Of a DNA stretch of 40,132 nt, positions 22,366 to 31,670 are shown piece after piece. The translations under genes were made by a program, and so were the position numbers. Source of the stretch: Bacilli bacterium (GTDB lineage Bacteria > Bacillota_I > Bacilli_A > RF39 > UBA660); assembly GCA_017886705.1 (NCBI GenBank), contig JAGHJJ010000082.1:1-40132 (forward strand), written 5' to 3'. How positions within the stretch are numbered: position 1 is the first letter of the stretch; each line of letters begins with the position of its first letter. The notes beneath the pieces are model-generated. The model did not search any database, was not told the origin of the DNA, and saw nothing but the letters and a program-made list of their open reading frames with translations.

Positions 22366-24539
22366 TATCTCACCATCCATCTAAGTCTTAATGAATTAAA
22401 AACAACAGTTAAACTACTAATAGTCATAAAAATACTAGCAAGCATAGGATTTAAAACAATGCCAAATGGTTCTAATAATCCTGCTGCAACTGGTATCATA
22501 CATACATTATAGAAAAATGCCCAGAACAAATTTTCTTTAATAACACGATTAGACTTACGACTAATATCAATAAAATCTAATAAATTAGATAAATTATGAT
22601 TCATCAAAATAACATCACTAGCATCACTAGCAACATCAGTGCCATCGCTAATACTAATACCAACAGTAGCTTCTACTAACGCAACAGCATCATTCACACC
22701 ATCACCAACCATGACAACTTTATTACCTGAAGCAACAAATCCTTGAATAATAGAAGCTTTATCTTTCGGTAAGACATCAGCATGAATCTCACTAATTCCT
22801 AATTCCTTCGCAACAATTCTAGCCGTATCTAAATTATCTCCAGTAAGCATCACCGTAGTAATACCTAAACTCTCTAAACGAGAAATAACATTTTTCATAT
22901 CAGGACGAGCAGTATCACGAACACCAATTAATCCAACAACTTCCTTCTCTTTTACTAAATATAAAATACTACAACCTGCACTGACTAATTCCTTATAATC
23001 CTTCTCATGAAAATCACTAATTCCTAACTTTTTAAGTAATTTTTTATTTCCAACATAATAATGCTCAGAATCAATCACTCCTTCAATTCCCATACCAGGA
23101 ATATCAGAAAAATCTGAAACAGGAAGCAAAGCCTTCTTAGAAAATGCAGAAGCAATAGGATGAGTAGAAAAGCTTTCTAAACTTTCCACTACTCTCAAAA
23201 TAGAATAAGAATTATCAAGATAAGAAAATACTTGGTATACTTGCAACTTTCCATAAGTAAGAGTACCTGTCTTATCAAATACTACTCTATCTACTTGCCG
23301 CATCTCTTCTAATACATCTCCCGATTTCACAATCACGCCTACTTTAGCACAAAGACCATAACTGAGGCTAATAACTAATGGAACAGCAAGACCCAGTGCA
23401 CAAGGACAAGCAATTACTAACACCGTAACAAAAGCATGAAAACTAGCTGCAAAGCCAAATCCTAGTAATAGCTTAATAACAAAAGTAATAATAGACACCA
23501 AAACAATAAATGGTACAAAATAACTACTAATCTTATCAGCAATTCTCTCTATTTTATTCTTCTTTCCTAAAGATTCAACAACCATACTAACAATACTAGA
23601 AACAGTAGACTCTTTACCAATTTTCTTTGCTTTATACAGAACTACACCATCATAATTCATAGAACCAGCAAGCACCGTACTACCTTTCTTCTTTAATACC
23701 GGTACACTCTCTCCTGTAATAAACGCCTCATCTGCATAAGACTCTCCATCAACAACTTCACCATCAACCGCAAACTTCTCTTGAGGACGACAAACTAAAA
23801 TATCATCCATTTCAATTTCATCTAACGTAACAGAAACGAAATCATCACCCTTTTTCATAACAGCTGTTTTAGGAGTAATTGTCACTAAATTCTGAATCGC
23901 GCTAGTAGTCTTATTCTTACTAATATTCTCAATAAATCTACCTAGTTTTACAAAATAAATTACCATCGCAACAGACTCAAAATATAACTCATGTAAAAAC
24001 AAAGTATTACCTAAACATATCTCTATAAAACTATAAATACTATAAGAAAGACTAAAAAACACACTAAAAAGGACCAGAGTATCCATATTAGGCATACGAT
24101 GTATCAAATTCAACAATCCACTTTTTAAAATATCAAAACCATAGATTACAAAAAAAGAAGAAATAAATAATAATATCAAACTATATAAAACAGGATATTC
24201 CATAGGAGAAAATATCTCTGGTAAAGATAACATATGTCCCATGGAAACATACATCAATAAAATAAGCAAAATAGCAAAAATAAGTAAATTACGTTTTTCT
24301 AGTTTATACACTTTACTATCATCAGTATAAGAATACTCTCCCGGGCTAGAAAAACCTGCTTGTGAAATATACTTCTGCAACTGTTCAATAGATAAGTCAT
24401 CATATTCTACCGTAACCATTCCCAAAATCAAATTAACAGAGGCAGAAAATATTCCTGTCTGCTTCATCAAATATTTCTCAAGTCCGCTAGAGCAAGCACT
24501 ACAAGTCATACCATCTACCTTTAATTGCACCTTTTTCAT
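22365..24539 (-). CDS. copA: Copper-exporting P1B-type ATPase
   Basis: 724 residues. One N-terminal HMA domain has GMTCSAC (Cys 13 and 16). There are about eight membrane helices, with the CPC metal site at residues 378-380, the TGES actuator loop at about 275, the phosphorylation loop DKTGTLT at about 422, the HPIA motif, and TGDN and GDGVNDA in the ATP-binding and hinge region. This is the full P1B-1 set and predicts ATP-driven export of Cu(I) from the cytosol. It follows csoR with a four-base overlap and is therefore controlled by the operator upstream of csoR. Confidence 0.97.
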   Translation of the reverse strand: MKKVQLKVDGMTCSACSSGLEKYLMKQTGIFSASVNLILGMVTVEYDDLSIEQLQKYISQAGFSSPGEYSYTDDSKVYKLEKRNLLIFAILLILLMYVSMGHMLSLPEIFSPMEYPVLYSLILLFISSFFVIYGFDILKSGLLNLIHRMPNMDTLVLFSVFFSLSYSIYSFIEICLGNTLFLHELYFESVAMVIYFVKLGRFIENISKNKTTSAIQNLVTITPKTAVMKKGDDFVSVTLDEIEMDDILVCRPQEKFAVDGEVVDGESYADEAFITGESVPVLKKKGSTVLAGSMNYDGVVLYKAKKIGKESTVSSIVSMVVESLGKKNKIERIADKISSYFVPFIVLVSIITFVIKLLLGFGFAASFHAFVTVLVIACPCALGLAVPLVISLSYGLCAKVGVIVKSGDVLEEMRQVDRVVFDKTGTLTYGKLQVYQVFSYLDNSYSILRVVESLESFSTHPIASAFSKKALLPVSDFSDIPGMGIEGVIDSEHYYVGNKKLLKKLGISDFHEKDYKELVSAGCSILYLVKEKEVVGLIGVRDTARPDMKNVISRLESLGITTVMLTGDNLDTARIVAKELGISEIHADVLPKDKASIIQGFVASGNKVVMVGDGVNDAVALVEATVGISISDGTDVASDASDVILMNHNLSNLLDFIDISRKSNRVIKENLFWAFFYNVCMIPVAAGLLEPFGIVLNPMLASIFMTISSLTVVFNSLRLRWMVR

Positions 24540-24814
24540 GAAGAATACCTCCTAAATAATTGCATTACTTCATCAACAACCTCTAAATTTCCCTCTGACA
24601 CTTCTTTTTTTATACAAGAATACATATGCTTTTCTAAAATAACAGAAGATAAACTTTTTACTGCCTTATCCACAGCCAAAAGTTGTGTTAATAAATCATC
24701 ACAGTACCGGTCTTCCTCTATCATTTTTTTAATACCTTCTACCTGACCAGAAATACGATTCAATCTATGAATCAATTGCTTCTTTTCTTCTTCCGTTCGA
24801 TAAGTTTTCCTCAT
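24536..24814 (-). CDS. csoR: CsoR-family copper-sensing repressor
   Basis: 92 residues, all-helical. The Cu(I) ligands of CsoR are present as Cys 38 (RYCDDLL) and His 63 with Cys 67 (LEKHMYSC), rather than the RcnR or FrmR patterns, so copper is the probable signal. It represses the operon in the absence of Cu and is released when Cu binds. It is first in the operon, and its promoter contains a matching operator. Confidence 0.94.
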   Translation of the reverse strand: MRKTYRTEEEKKQLIHRLNRISGQVEGIKKMIEEDRYCDDLLTQLLAVDKAVKSLSSVILEKHMYSCIKKEVSEGNLEVVDEVMQLFRRYSS

Positions 24815-24829
24815 AACATCACCAATTTA

Positions 24830-24858
24830 ATTATATACCCTACCAGGGTATCTGTAAA
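24830..24858 (-). promoter_or_regulatory. csoR-copA promoter with CsoR operator in the spacer
   Basis: On the minus strand TTTACA (plus 24853-24858) and TATAAT (plus 24830-24835) are 17 bases apart. The palindrome ATACCCTACCAGGGTAT (24835-24851), with CsoR-type GC-rich arms in an AT-rich background, fills that spacer. A bound CsoR would block RNA polymerase, giving autoregulation of csoR and copper control of copA, the VOC gene and copZ. Confidence 0.9.
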
Positions 24859-24875
24859 GAAAAAAAGAAAGGAGA

Positions 24876-25361
24876 CTAATAACCTAATACTCCCTCTAAT
24901 GTTTCATCATTCTCAATAAATTCAGATACATCAATAATGGTATACTTATCCTTAGTATCTCGAACAACTACTTGTTTAATACCCGCATTAATAATCATTC
25001 TTTTACACAAAGCACAAGGTCTAGCATTCTCTACATAACTACCATCATCATAATTAATTCCCACTAAATACAAAGTAGAGCCCAGCATATCACATCTTTT
25101 AGCACTAATAATAGCATTCTGTTCTGCATGAACACTACGACATAATTCATATCGTTCTCCTCTAGGAACCTTCAATTTTTCACGCATACAATACTTTAAA
25201 TCACAACAATTCTTTCTACCACGAGGAGCCCCTACATAACCAGTAGAAACGATTTCATCATGATTAACAATAATAGCACCAAAGTTACGTCTCAAACAAG
25301 TACCACGTTCCGCAACACTTTCTGCAATATCTAAATAGTAATTAATTTTATCTCTTCTCAT
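24876..25361 (-). CDS. dCMP deaminase
   Basis: 161 residues of the zinc deaminase fold. The catalytic motif is VHAEQNAI, with zinc Cys in PCALCKRM. The GYVGAPRGRKNC loop and the preceding FGAIIVNHDEI identify the deoxycytidylate deaminase (ComEB) branch rather than tRNA or guanine deaminases. It makes dUMP for thymidylate synthesis. The ATG follows AGGTGATG. It stands alone, upstream of the copper operon. Confidence 0.93.
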   Translation of the reverse strand: MRRDKINYYLDIAESVAERGTCLRRNFGAIIVNHDEIVSTGYVGAPRGRKNCCDLKYCMREKLKVPRGERYELCRSVHAEQNAIISAKRCDMLGSTLYLVGINYDDGSYVENARPCALCKRMIINAGIKQVVVRDTKDKYTIIDVSEFIENDETLEGVLGY

Positions 25362-25489
25362 ATCATCACCTAAAATAACTATATCACATAATAAGAAATT
25401 ATTTATATTTTTTCTATGCTTTTGCTAAAATATCTTTCAAACAAACTTACTATATGATAAATATATTAAGTATCTTCAATCTCTAAATA

Positions 25490-26428
25490 TTATTTTTTAC
25501 TATACACCATAACTGAATCTTTTGTCTTATTATCCTTAAACTTGATTCCGTCAATTCCCAAAAAACTATAGAAAGAATTAAAGTATTCACCTAATATTTC
25601 TTTATCTCGCTCTAAATTATAAATAGGATGAAAAGATGTTTCATAAGGATCTTGTGTATTATATAAATAACAAAGAACCATATTTCCAGAAATATTTAAA
25701 TGTGGATTCAATAAATTAGCCATTGCTTTAACATCTTCTACCTTATTCCACTTACCAATATTAGAAAGATGAATAAAGTCATAACTGTCTAATAAATTAG
25801 TATCAAAATCTTTATAAATTAAATCTCCCTGAATAAACTGAAAATGAATGTTAGTAACAATATCTTTAACTTTATCAAAACTCTCATCATCATGTAAATA
25901 ACTCATCTGTTGTTGCAACAAGTTATCACCATACTCTTCCGTAGTAAACAAAGAAAGTCTTACCTTTTTTCCAGAAAACATATGAAACAACTCATCCCAA
26001 AATAAGAAAGACTCATAATCTAAAAGGCGTAAAGTATCTCTTAAAGCATAAAATCCTTCCTTAGAAAATACCTGGGAATTATATAAAAAAGTATCTGGAT
26101 AATCCATATACCTAAAGAAATCCAAAAATTGTTTACGATTAAATCGAAGTAATCCAGCTACTTTTAAATAAAAATATTCTTTTGTATTAGGACAAGCATC
26201 AATAACAGTCTGGTCATAGCAACCATACATACCAAGTTCAATAACCTGATCTAGGGAAGAACCAACAGTAAGTGCCTTTTTATTTTTTACATCAAAATAA
26301 GGTAAATAACCTTGAATATTTTCAGTAGAAAAAGGATATATATGATAAAAATTATGATAATCATCAGAATTCCCTATCCCTGAACACTTAGAAATAGCTT
26401 TTTGTAATCTAATATCAAACGTTTCCAT
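25490..26428 (-). CDS. DUF3419-like / SAM-dependent transferase-like protein
   Basis: 312 residues. The nucleotide-fold strand ALTVGSSLDQVIELGMYG, then TVIDACPNTKEYFYLKVAGL, looks like the SAM-binding start seen in DUF3419 (BtaA-like) proteins. SYDFIHLSNIGKW, then NISGNMVLCYLYN, follows the later Rossmann strands. In BtaA relatives a 3-amino-3-carboxypropyl group is transferred from SAM to a lipid; whether that applies here is not shown. It follows an ABC exporter by nine bases and lies in the same operon as mutY and xth. Confidence 0.65.
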   Translation of the reverse strand: METFDIRLQKAISKCSGIGNSDDYHNFYHIYPFSTENIQGYLPYFDVKNKKALTVGSSLDQVIELGMYGCYDQTVIDACPNTKEYFYLKVAGLLRFNRKQFLDFFRYMDYPDTFLYNSQVFSKEGFYALRDTLRLLDYESFLFWDELFHMFSGKKVRLSLFTTEEYGDNLLQQQMSYLHDDESFDKVKDIVTNIHFQFIQGDLIYKDFDTNLLDSYDFIHLSNIGKWNKVEDVKAMANLLNPHLNISGNMVLCYLYNTQDPYETSFHPIYNLERDKEILGEYFNSFYSFLGIDGIKFKDNKTKDSVMVYSKK

Positions 26429-26437
26429 AACTACCTC

Positions 26438-28174
26438 CTATTCATTATTTTTTAATTCTGCCTCATATAATTCACGATAACCTGGACACTTCTTAAGAAG
26501 CTCTTTATGTCCTCCTTCTCCAACAATTTTTCCATCTTCAATAAATAATATTCTATCACTATTAATAATTGTACTTAATCTATGAGCAATAATCAAAATA
26601 GTATAATCCTTCTTCAAATTACTAATAGCTTTTTGTATTTCTCTTTGCGTTTCATTATCGAGTGCACTCGTTGCCTCATCAAACAAAATAATCTCTGTCT
26701 TTTGTAAAAATGCTCTAGCAATCGCAAGTCTTTGTCTCTGTCCTCCTGAAAGATTAACACCACCTTCTCCAACAACAGTATCATATCTATCAGGTAAACT
26801 CATAATAAAGTCATGAATACACGCAAGTTTACACGCATCTATCATTTCCTCTTCCGTCATATCAGGCTGCACTAGTCTCAAATTATCCCGAATACTAAGA
26901 TGAAAAATATAAGGACTCTGACTAATAATAGTAATATTACCACGAATACTTTCCCTATCTAAAAGAGAAATATCAACACCATCAATAGTAATACTACCAC
27001 TATCAACATCATACATCTTACATAATAAATTAAAAATAGTACTCTTACCAGCTCCACTCTTTCCAACAAATGCAACTGTCTCATTAGCATGAACTTCAAA
27101 ACTTAAATTATCGAGTACTTTTCTATTATTAGAATCATAATGAAAATTAACATGAGAAAAACAAAAATCACCATTTACTTTATCTAAATGCCTAGACCCG
27201 AATTTCTCTTTAGAAAACTGATCACTATACATAATAGCAAAAACTCTACTACAAGATAAATTAAAATCTTTAATACTTTGTAATAATATTCCTAAAATAT
27301 CAATAATAGAAGTAACTCTTCCCTGATAATTATGAATAACTAAACCATTCACAACAGCTAAATTGCCAGTCATAATTAAATATACCAATAAAAAGATTAA
27401 TCCTAAATGAAAAATATCTTGTAGACAAAAACGAAGACAATTATACCTATTATTAACTCTCATCATCAAATATCTACTCTGATTTAATTCCTCTACCTGG
27501 CTATGAAGTTCAGAAGAAAAACTATCTTCCGAATGTAACATTTTAATATCACGAAGTCCTCTAACAATTTCGGAAACAAAACCAGTAACTTTCTCATTTT
27601 GCTTACGAAATTCCTTATCCTTACTATTATATATTCTAACTCTCCTTCTCTCAATCAGATAAAGTACAATAACCATAACAATTAAATAAATAAAGGCTCT
27701 AAAACTAATAATAAATACCGCAATAAAAATACCAAGATTAATTAATATTCTACTAAGATACAAATTCAAAACATTAAAAATATCCGCCAGTCTACTAGTA
27801 TCACTAGTAAGTCTTTGAATAAATACTCCTGAACTATTAGAATCAATAATTTTATTTTCTAATCTTAATATATTTTTTCCTAATGCTGTTTGTATTTTTA
27901 TAAACGATTCCCGAAAAATAATCATAGAATAATATCTAGAAAAATAATTTAACATGTTACGTAACAATTCAAGTAAACATAACACCGATGCCATCATCAG
28001 CAACTGATAAAACATACTATCTGTTAAATATATAATTATATTAGCACTAATAATTGGCACAACAACACTAATAATAACCACAACAAAATTACATAAAATA
28101 TATTTAATTAATTTTACTTTTTGATCTTTAGCATATTGCCAAACAAATTTTAAATTAGAAAAAAACTCTTTCAT
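26438..28174 (-). CDS. ABC exporter, fused membrane and ATPase domains
   Basis: 578 residues from ATG 28174, which follows GAGGAG; the ORF track's earlier ATG lies inside xth. The N-terminal half has six membrane helices of the type IV exporter (MsbA/LmrA) fold. The ATPase half has Walker A GKSGAGKST, the signature LSGGQRQRLAIARAFL, Walker B EIILFDEATSALD and the H-loop IIAHRLST. It functions as a homodimer or as half of a heterodimer. The substrate is unknown; possibly a lipid or peptide, given the adjacent DUF3419-like gene. Confidence 0.93.
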   Translation of the reverse strand: MKEFFSNLKFVWQYAKDQKVKLIKYILCNFVVVIISVVVPIISANIIIYLTDSMFYQLLMMASVLCLLELLRNMLNYFSRYYSMIIFRESFIKIQTALGKNILRLENKIIDSNSSGVFIQRLTSDTSRLADIFNVLNLYLSRILINLGIFIAVFIISFRAFIYLIVMVIVLYLIERRRVRIYNSKDKEFRKQNEKVTGFVSEIVRGLRDIKMLHSEDSFSSELHSQVEELNQSRYLMMRVNNRYNCLRFCLQDIFHLGLIFLLVYLIMTGNLAVVNGLVIHNYQGRVTSIIDILGILLQSIKDFNLSCSRVFAIMYSDQFSKEKFGSRHLDKVNGDFCFSHVNFHYDSNNRKVLDNLSFEVHANETVAFVGKSGAGKSTIFNLLCKMYDVDSGSITIDGVDISLLDRESIRGNITIISQSPYIFHLSIRDNLRLVQPDMTEEEMIDACKLACIHDFIMSLPDRYDTVVGEGGVNLSGGQRQRLAIARAFLQKTEIILFDEATSALDNETQREIQKAISNLKKDYTILIIAHRLSTIINSDRILFIEDGKIVGEGGHKELLKKCPGYRELYEAELKNNE

Positions 28175-28176
28175 AT

Positions 28177-28932
28177 TTACTCCTCGATAATAATTCCAAT
28201 AGGACAATGATCACTACCTAATATATCTTTATAAATAAGACTATCCTTAACTTTAGAAATAAACGACTTAGATACTACAAAATAATCAATTCTCCAACCA
28301 ATATTTCTCTCTCTAACACCCTTCATATAACTCCACCATGTATAAGCATCACGCCTATCTGGATATAAATAACGAAAAGTATCAATAAATCCTGCTTGTA
28401 ATAACTCACTAAACTTACCACGTTCTTCATAAGTAAAACCAGCATTACCAATATTAGATTTAGCATTCTTAATATCTATCTCTTCATGAGCAACATTCAT
28501 ATCACCACAGAAAACAACTAGTTTATGTTTTTCTAACTTTTTGATATAAGCTAAAAACAATTCTTCATAACGCATACGAGATTCCATCCTAGATAAATCT
28601 CTTTTTACATTAGGTACATAACAATTAACTAAATAAAAGGAATCAAACTCTAAGGTAATATTACGACCTTCACTATCATACTCCAAATCGCCAATTCCAT
28701 AAGTAACAGAAATAGGTTCAACTCGACTAAAAATAACAGTACCAGAATATCCCTTACGTTCTGCTGGATATAAATACATAGTATAACCATCTGGTCTAAA
28801 ATCAAACTGATTTTCCATTGCTTTTACTTCTTGCATACAAAAAATATCAGCATCAACATCTTTAAAAAATTCACTAAGACCTTTCTTTAGGCAAGCCCGA
28901 ATTCCCGCAACATTCCACGATACTATCTTCAT
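28177..28932 (-). CDS. xth: Exodeoxyribonuclease III / AP endonuclease
   Basis: 251 residues of the ExoIII (Xth/ExoA) family. MKIVSWNVAGIRACLK, DIFCMQEVK, FCGDMNVAHEEID and the terminal GSDHCPIGI contain the metal-binding Glu and catalytic Asn, Asp and His. It cuts DNA 5' to abasic sites, so it follows naturally after MutY. Its ATG overlaps the mutY stop (ATGA). Confidence 0.95.
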   Translation of the reverse strand: MKIVSWNVAGIRACLKKGLSEFFKDVDADIFCMQEVKAMENQFDFRPDGYTMYLYPAERKGYSGTVIFSRVEPISVTYGIGDLEYDSEGRNITLEFDSFYLVNCYVPNVKRDLSRMESRMRYEELFLAYIKKLEKHKLVVFCGDMNVAHEEIDIKNAKSNIGNAGFTYEERGKFSELLQAGFIDTFRYLYPDRRDAYTWWSYMKGVRERNIGWRIDYFVVSKSFISKVKDSLIYKDILGSDHCPIGIIIEE

Positions 28933-29963
28933 TTTAACTCCTCCTTCAACTGATATAAAAATGGACTAAACGCTGCTGGCAAAGCAAAATGCTCTTCAAC
29001 ATCAGAAATACGATAAAACATATCCTGACAATTTACACTTTCTAAAAAAACAAAATACGCTTGCATCTTCCACTTTTTATGCGTAAACACATGAGTATAA
29101 CAAATACTCTTCTTAATATTTGCTACTTTACCAAACTCTTCTGAAATAGCTCTTACTTCCTCCACACACTTATTTCCAACAACATTAGGAAATTCATACA
29201 AATTATGTAAAAGTCCTACTTCTCTTCTCTTTCTAACCAAAGTCTTTCCTTCCCAAATAGGAATAATTACAGTCATCTCTACTTCTTCTTTTTCCTTTTT
29301 CTCATCTTTTACAGGAAAAAGATAATAATTACTATTTTGATAAGATAGGCACCCTTTTTTCAAAGGACAAATATCACATTTTGGCATACCATTAGGAATA
29401 CAAATAACTTCTCCTAACTCCATCATTCCTTCATTAAAACAGCCAGGATCAAAAGACATCATAGAAAGTAGTCTATCATGAATCATCACTCTAGTACTAT
29501 CCTTAGAAATATTAGAAGATTCATTATAAAACCTAGTAAATACTCTCATTACATTTCCATCCACAGTAACTTGATTTTCTCCAAAACAAATAGATGATAT
29601 CGCACTAGCTGTATACTCACCAATACCAGGCAATTGAATAATTTCTGCATAAGTAGTAGGAAATACTCCTCCATACTTTTCCATAATCATGAAAGCAGCC
29701 TTCTTCAAATTCCTAGCTCGATTATAATAACCAAGCCCCTCCCATAATTTCAATAATTTATCTTCTGAAACATTTGCTAAAGAAGGAATATCTGGTAACT
29801 CTTTCATAAACCTCTCATAATAAGAAATTACCGCCTCGATTCTAGTCTGTTGAAGCATCACCTCAGATATCCATACATGATAAGGATTCTTATCTTTTCT
29901 CCAAGGAAGAATCCGTCTATTTTCTAAAAACCACTCTTCTAAATTACTAATATAATCCTGCAT
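28929..29963 (-). CDS. mutY: A/G-specific adenine DNA glycosylase
   Basis: About 344 residues. RILPWRKDKNPYHVWISEVM, then LQQTRIEAV (with the catalytic Glu), the HhH hairpin LPGIGEYTASAISS, and VDGNVMRV with the catalytic Asp are diagnostic, followed by the Fe-S Cys of CDICPLKKGC and a C-terminal Nudix-like domain that recognises 8-oxoG. It removes A opposite 8-oxoG. ATG 29963 is favoured over the GTG at 29975. First gene of the mutY-xth-ABC-DUF3419 operon. Confidence 0.96.
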   Translation of the reverse strand: MQDYISNLEEWFLENRRILPWRKDKNPYHVWISEVMLQQTRIEAVISYYERFMKELPDIPSLANVSEDKLLKLWEGLGYYNRARNLKKAAFMIMEKYGGVFPTTYAEIIQLPGIGEYTASAISSICFGENQVTVDGNVMRVFTRFYNESSNISKDSTRVMIHDRLLSMMSFDPGCFNEGMMELGEVICIPNGMPKCDICPLKKGCLSYQNSNYYLFPVKDEKKEKEEVEMTVIIPIWEGKTLVRKRREVGLLHNLYEFPNVVGNKCVEEVRAISEEFGKVANIKKSICYTHVFTHKKWKMQAYFVFLESVNCQDMFYRISDVEEHFALPAAFSPFLYQLKEELK

Positions 29964-30008
29964 AAACTTCACCACTTATTTCTATCTATTATAACAATTT
30001 TTATATAC

Positions 30009-30037
30009 TTTTACTATCCTCAAAAATATGCTATACT
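30009..30037 (+). promoter_or_regulatory. Promoter of ylmH (extended -10)
   Basis: TATACT at 30032-30037 is preceded by TGC, making an extended -10 element (TGnTATAMT). A weak -35, TTTTAC, lies 17 bases upstream. It is about 48 bases before the YlmH ATG. Confidence 0.6.
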
Positions 30038-30084
30038 AGGCAAGAACAAAGAAAAACCTATAAAAAATATTAAAAGGTGATACT

Positions 30085-30765
30085 ATGTACAAAATAGAAA
30101 AAAACTTAAACCGTCTATATAGAAAAGAAGCAACATTTTTCTTAGATCCAAAAGAACAACTAGAACTAGCAAAAAAATTAAAAAAAGAACCATATCAAAT
30201 ATATATACCATATCCCGATAGTGAAAAAAACATCTTTTATATAAAAGAAGAACCAAAAGTAATTCTATATGAAATAAAATCAAAAATACCTCTAGAACAT
30301 AGAGAAATACTAGGTACACTCTTTTCTCTAAACATCACAAGTGAACTATTTGGAGACATAGTAATTACCAATAATCATTATTATATCTATGTATTAGAAA
30401 GTATCGCTCCCTATATTAAAAACAATTTATTATTGGTAAAAAACTCTCGCATAGAACTAATAGAAGTACCTCTAGAAACACTAAAAGAATATCATAAAGA
30501 ATATGAAACAATCGAAATCATCGCATCAAGTACTAGAATTGATACAGTAATTTCTAGATTAATCCAAACCAGCAGACCAAACATCATAGAAAAAATAAAA
30601 AATAAAGAAATAATATTAAACTATGATATTCTAAAAAATAACTCCTACCAATTAAAAGAAAATGACATTTTTAGTATCAGACGCTATGGTAAATATCAAT
30701 ATATAGGCATCAAAAAAGAAACAAAAAGCAAAAACTATATCATAGAATGCAAAAAATACAAGTAA
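30085..30765 (+). CDS. ylmH: YlmH-type S4-domain RNA-binding protein
   Basis: 226 residues. The N-terminal domain ends near residue 130, and the C-terminal S4 domain is clear in STRIDTVISRLIQTSRPNII, then ILNYDILKNNSYQLKENDIF. YlmH proteins bind the ribosome/50S-tRNA complex, and some act in ribosome quality control as RqcP-like factors. It normally lies in a ylm/divIVA cluster, but here it is isolated and flanked by mutY and the abiE pair. Terminator follows. Confidence 0.88.
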   Translation: MYKIEKNLNRLYRKEATFFLDPKEQLELAKKLKKEPYQIYIPYPDSEKNIFYIKEEPKVILYEIKSKIPLEHREILGTLFSLNITSELFGDIVITNNHYYIYVLESIAPYIKNNLLLVKNSRIELIEVPLETLKEYHKEYETIEIIASSTRIDTVISRLIQTSRPNIIEKIKNKEIILNYDILKNNSYQLKENDIFSIRRYGKYQYIGIKKETKSKNYIIECKKYK

Positions 30766-30784
30766 CTACTTACTTGCTTTTTTT
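30759..30784 (+). terminator. Terminator of ylmH
   Basis: CAAGTAA and TTACTTG with a four-base loop are followed by CTTTTTTT; the stop codon is in the stem. Confidence 0.85.
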
Positions 30785-30818
30785 GTATAAATCATAACAC
30801 CATTATGATTAAGAAAAA

Positions 30819-31670
30819 CTAAATTGTAATTAATTCTTGTTCTAATATATAAACAATATCTTTTATAGCACCAATAGTATCATCAAACACTATCATTTTA
30901 GGATATTCCAATTTACTTTGATAATTAGTAAAAACTTTTCTCAAAGCATTACTATTTTCTAACATTTCTATAATTTCTTTAAATTTATTAATATTAAAGT
31001 CAGTATTTCTTTTGTTAAAAGTATTTTTTATAGCAATAACTAAATTTATATCATTAATATCATCTTTATGCTTAGTAATCAATATATATAAATCATAAAA
31101 ATCTTTAGCTCTGGTAGTAGTAATATTTTTACTAATAATACTTTCAAATTTTTCTGCAATTATAGTTTCAATAGTATAAGCCATAATACTAATTTTTCTA
31201 TCTTCAAATATAGAATGATATTGATATTTTATTTCTCTAGGCGTAATAATATCTCCAGCAGTAATTTCTATAAAAAAATTAGTTCTAATTTTATCAAAAG
31301 AACCTTTAACATTAATCCTAAATCCACTATATTCATCTTCTAATCTAATATCTTTGATACTAATAAGTTCAAAATTAACATTATCATCTATGTTTATTGA
31401 CAGTATTTCTTCAAAAACATTTCTAACAGAATGAATATTTAATGGTATACTTTTAAAAGATGCATCAATATCTTTTGTCGTTCTTAAATCTTCTCCAATA
31501 ATAGAAGAGAGTAAAACCCCGCCTTTTAGAATAATGTTATTTCTATACTTACTTTTTTCAAGTCTCATTAATACATGTTCAAAGAAAAACATTTGATGAA
31601 AATGATGCGCCAGATTATTATTACCATTAGACTTTTTCCTAATAATGGCATTTAATTTATCTGAATTCAT
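30819..31670 (-). CDS. AbiEii/AbiGii-type nucleotidyltransferase toxin
   Basis: 283 residues. LKGGVLLSSIIGEDLRTTKD followed by IDASF (about 49-73) is the GG...DxD nucleotidyltransferase motif, and TTRAKDFYDLYIL is the conserved downstream motif of AbiEii. In characterised type IV systems the toxin blocks growth by modifying tRNA 3' ends, and the pair gives abortive phage resistance. It starts directly after the antitoxin stop (TAG ATG), so the two are co-expressed. Confidence 0.92.
   Translation of the reverse strand: MNSDKLNAIIRKKSNGNNNLAHHFHQMFFFEHVLMRLEKSKYRNNIILKGGVLLSSIIGEDLRTTKDIDASFKSIPLNIHSVRNVFEEILSINIDDNVNFELISIKDIRLEDEYSGFRINVKGSFDKIRTNFFIEITAGDIITPREIKYQYHSIFEDRKISIMAYTIETIIAEKFESIISKNITTTRAKDFYDLYILITKHKDDINDINLVIAIKNTFNKRNTDFNINKFKEIIEMLENSNALRKVFTNYQSKLEYPKMIVFDDTIGAIKDIVYILEQELITI

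Noticed and set aside
30083-30319. Minus-strand ORF of 78 hydrophobic residues opposite ylmH
   Set aside because: Antisense shadow of the clearly coding ylmH; hydrophobicity arises from its A-rich codons.
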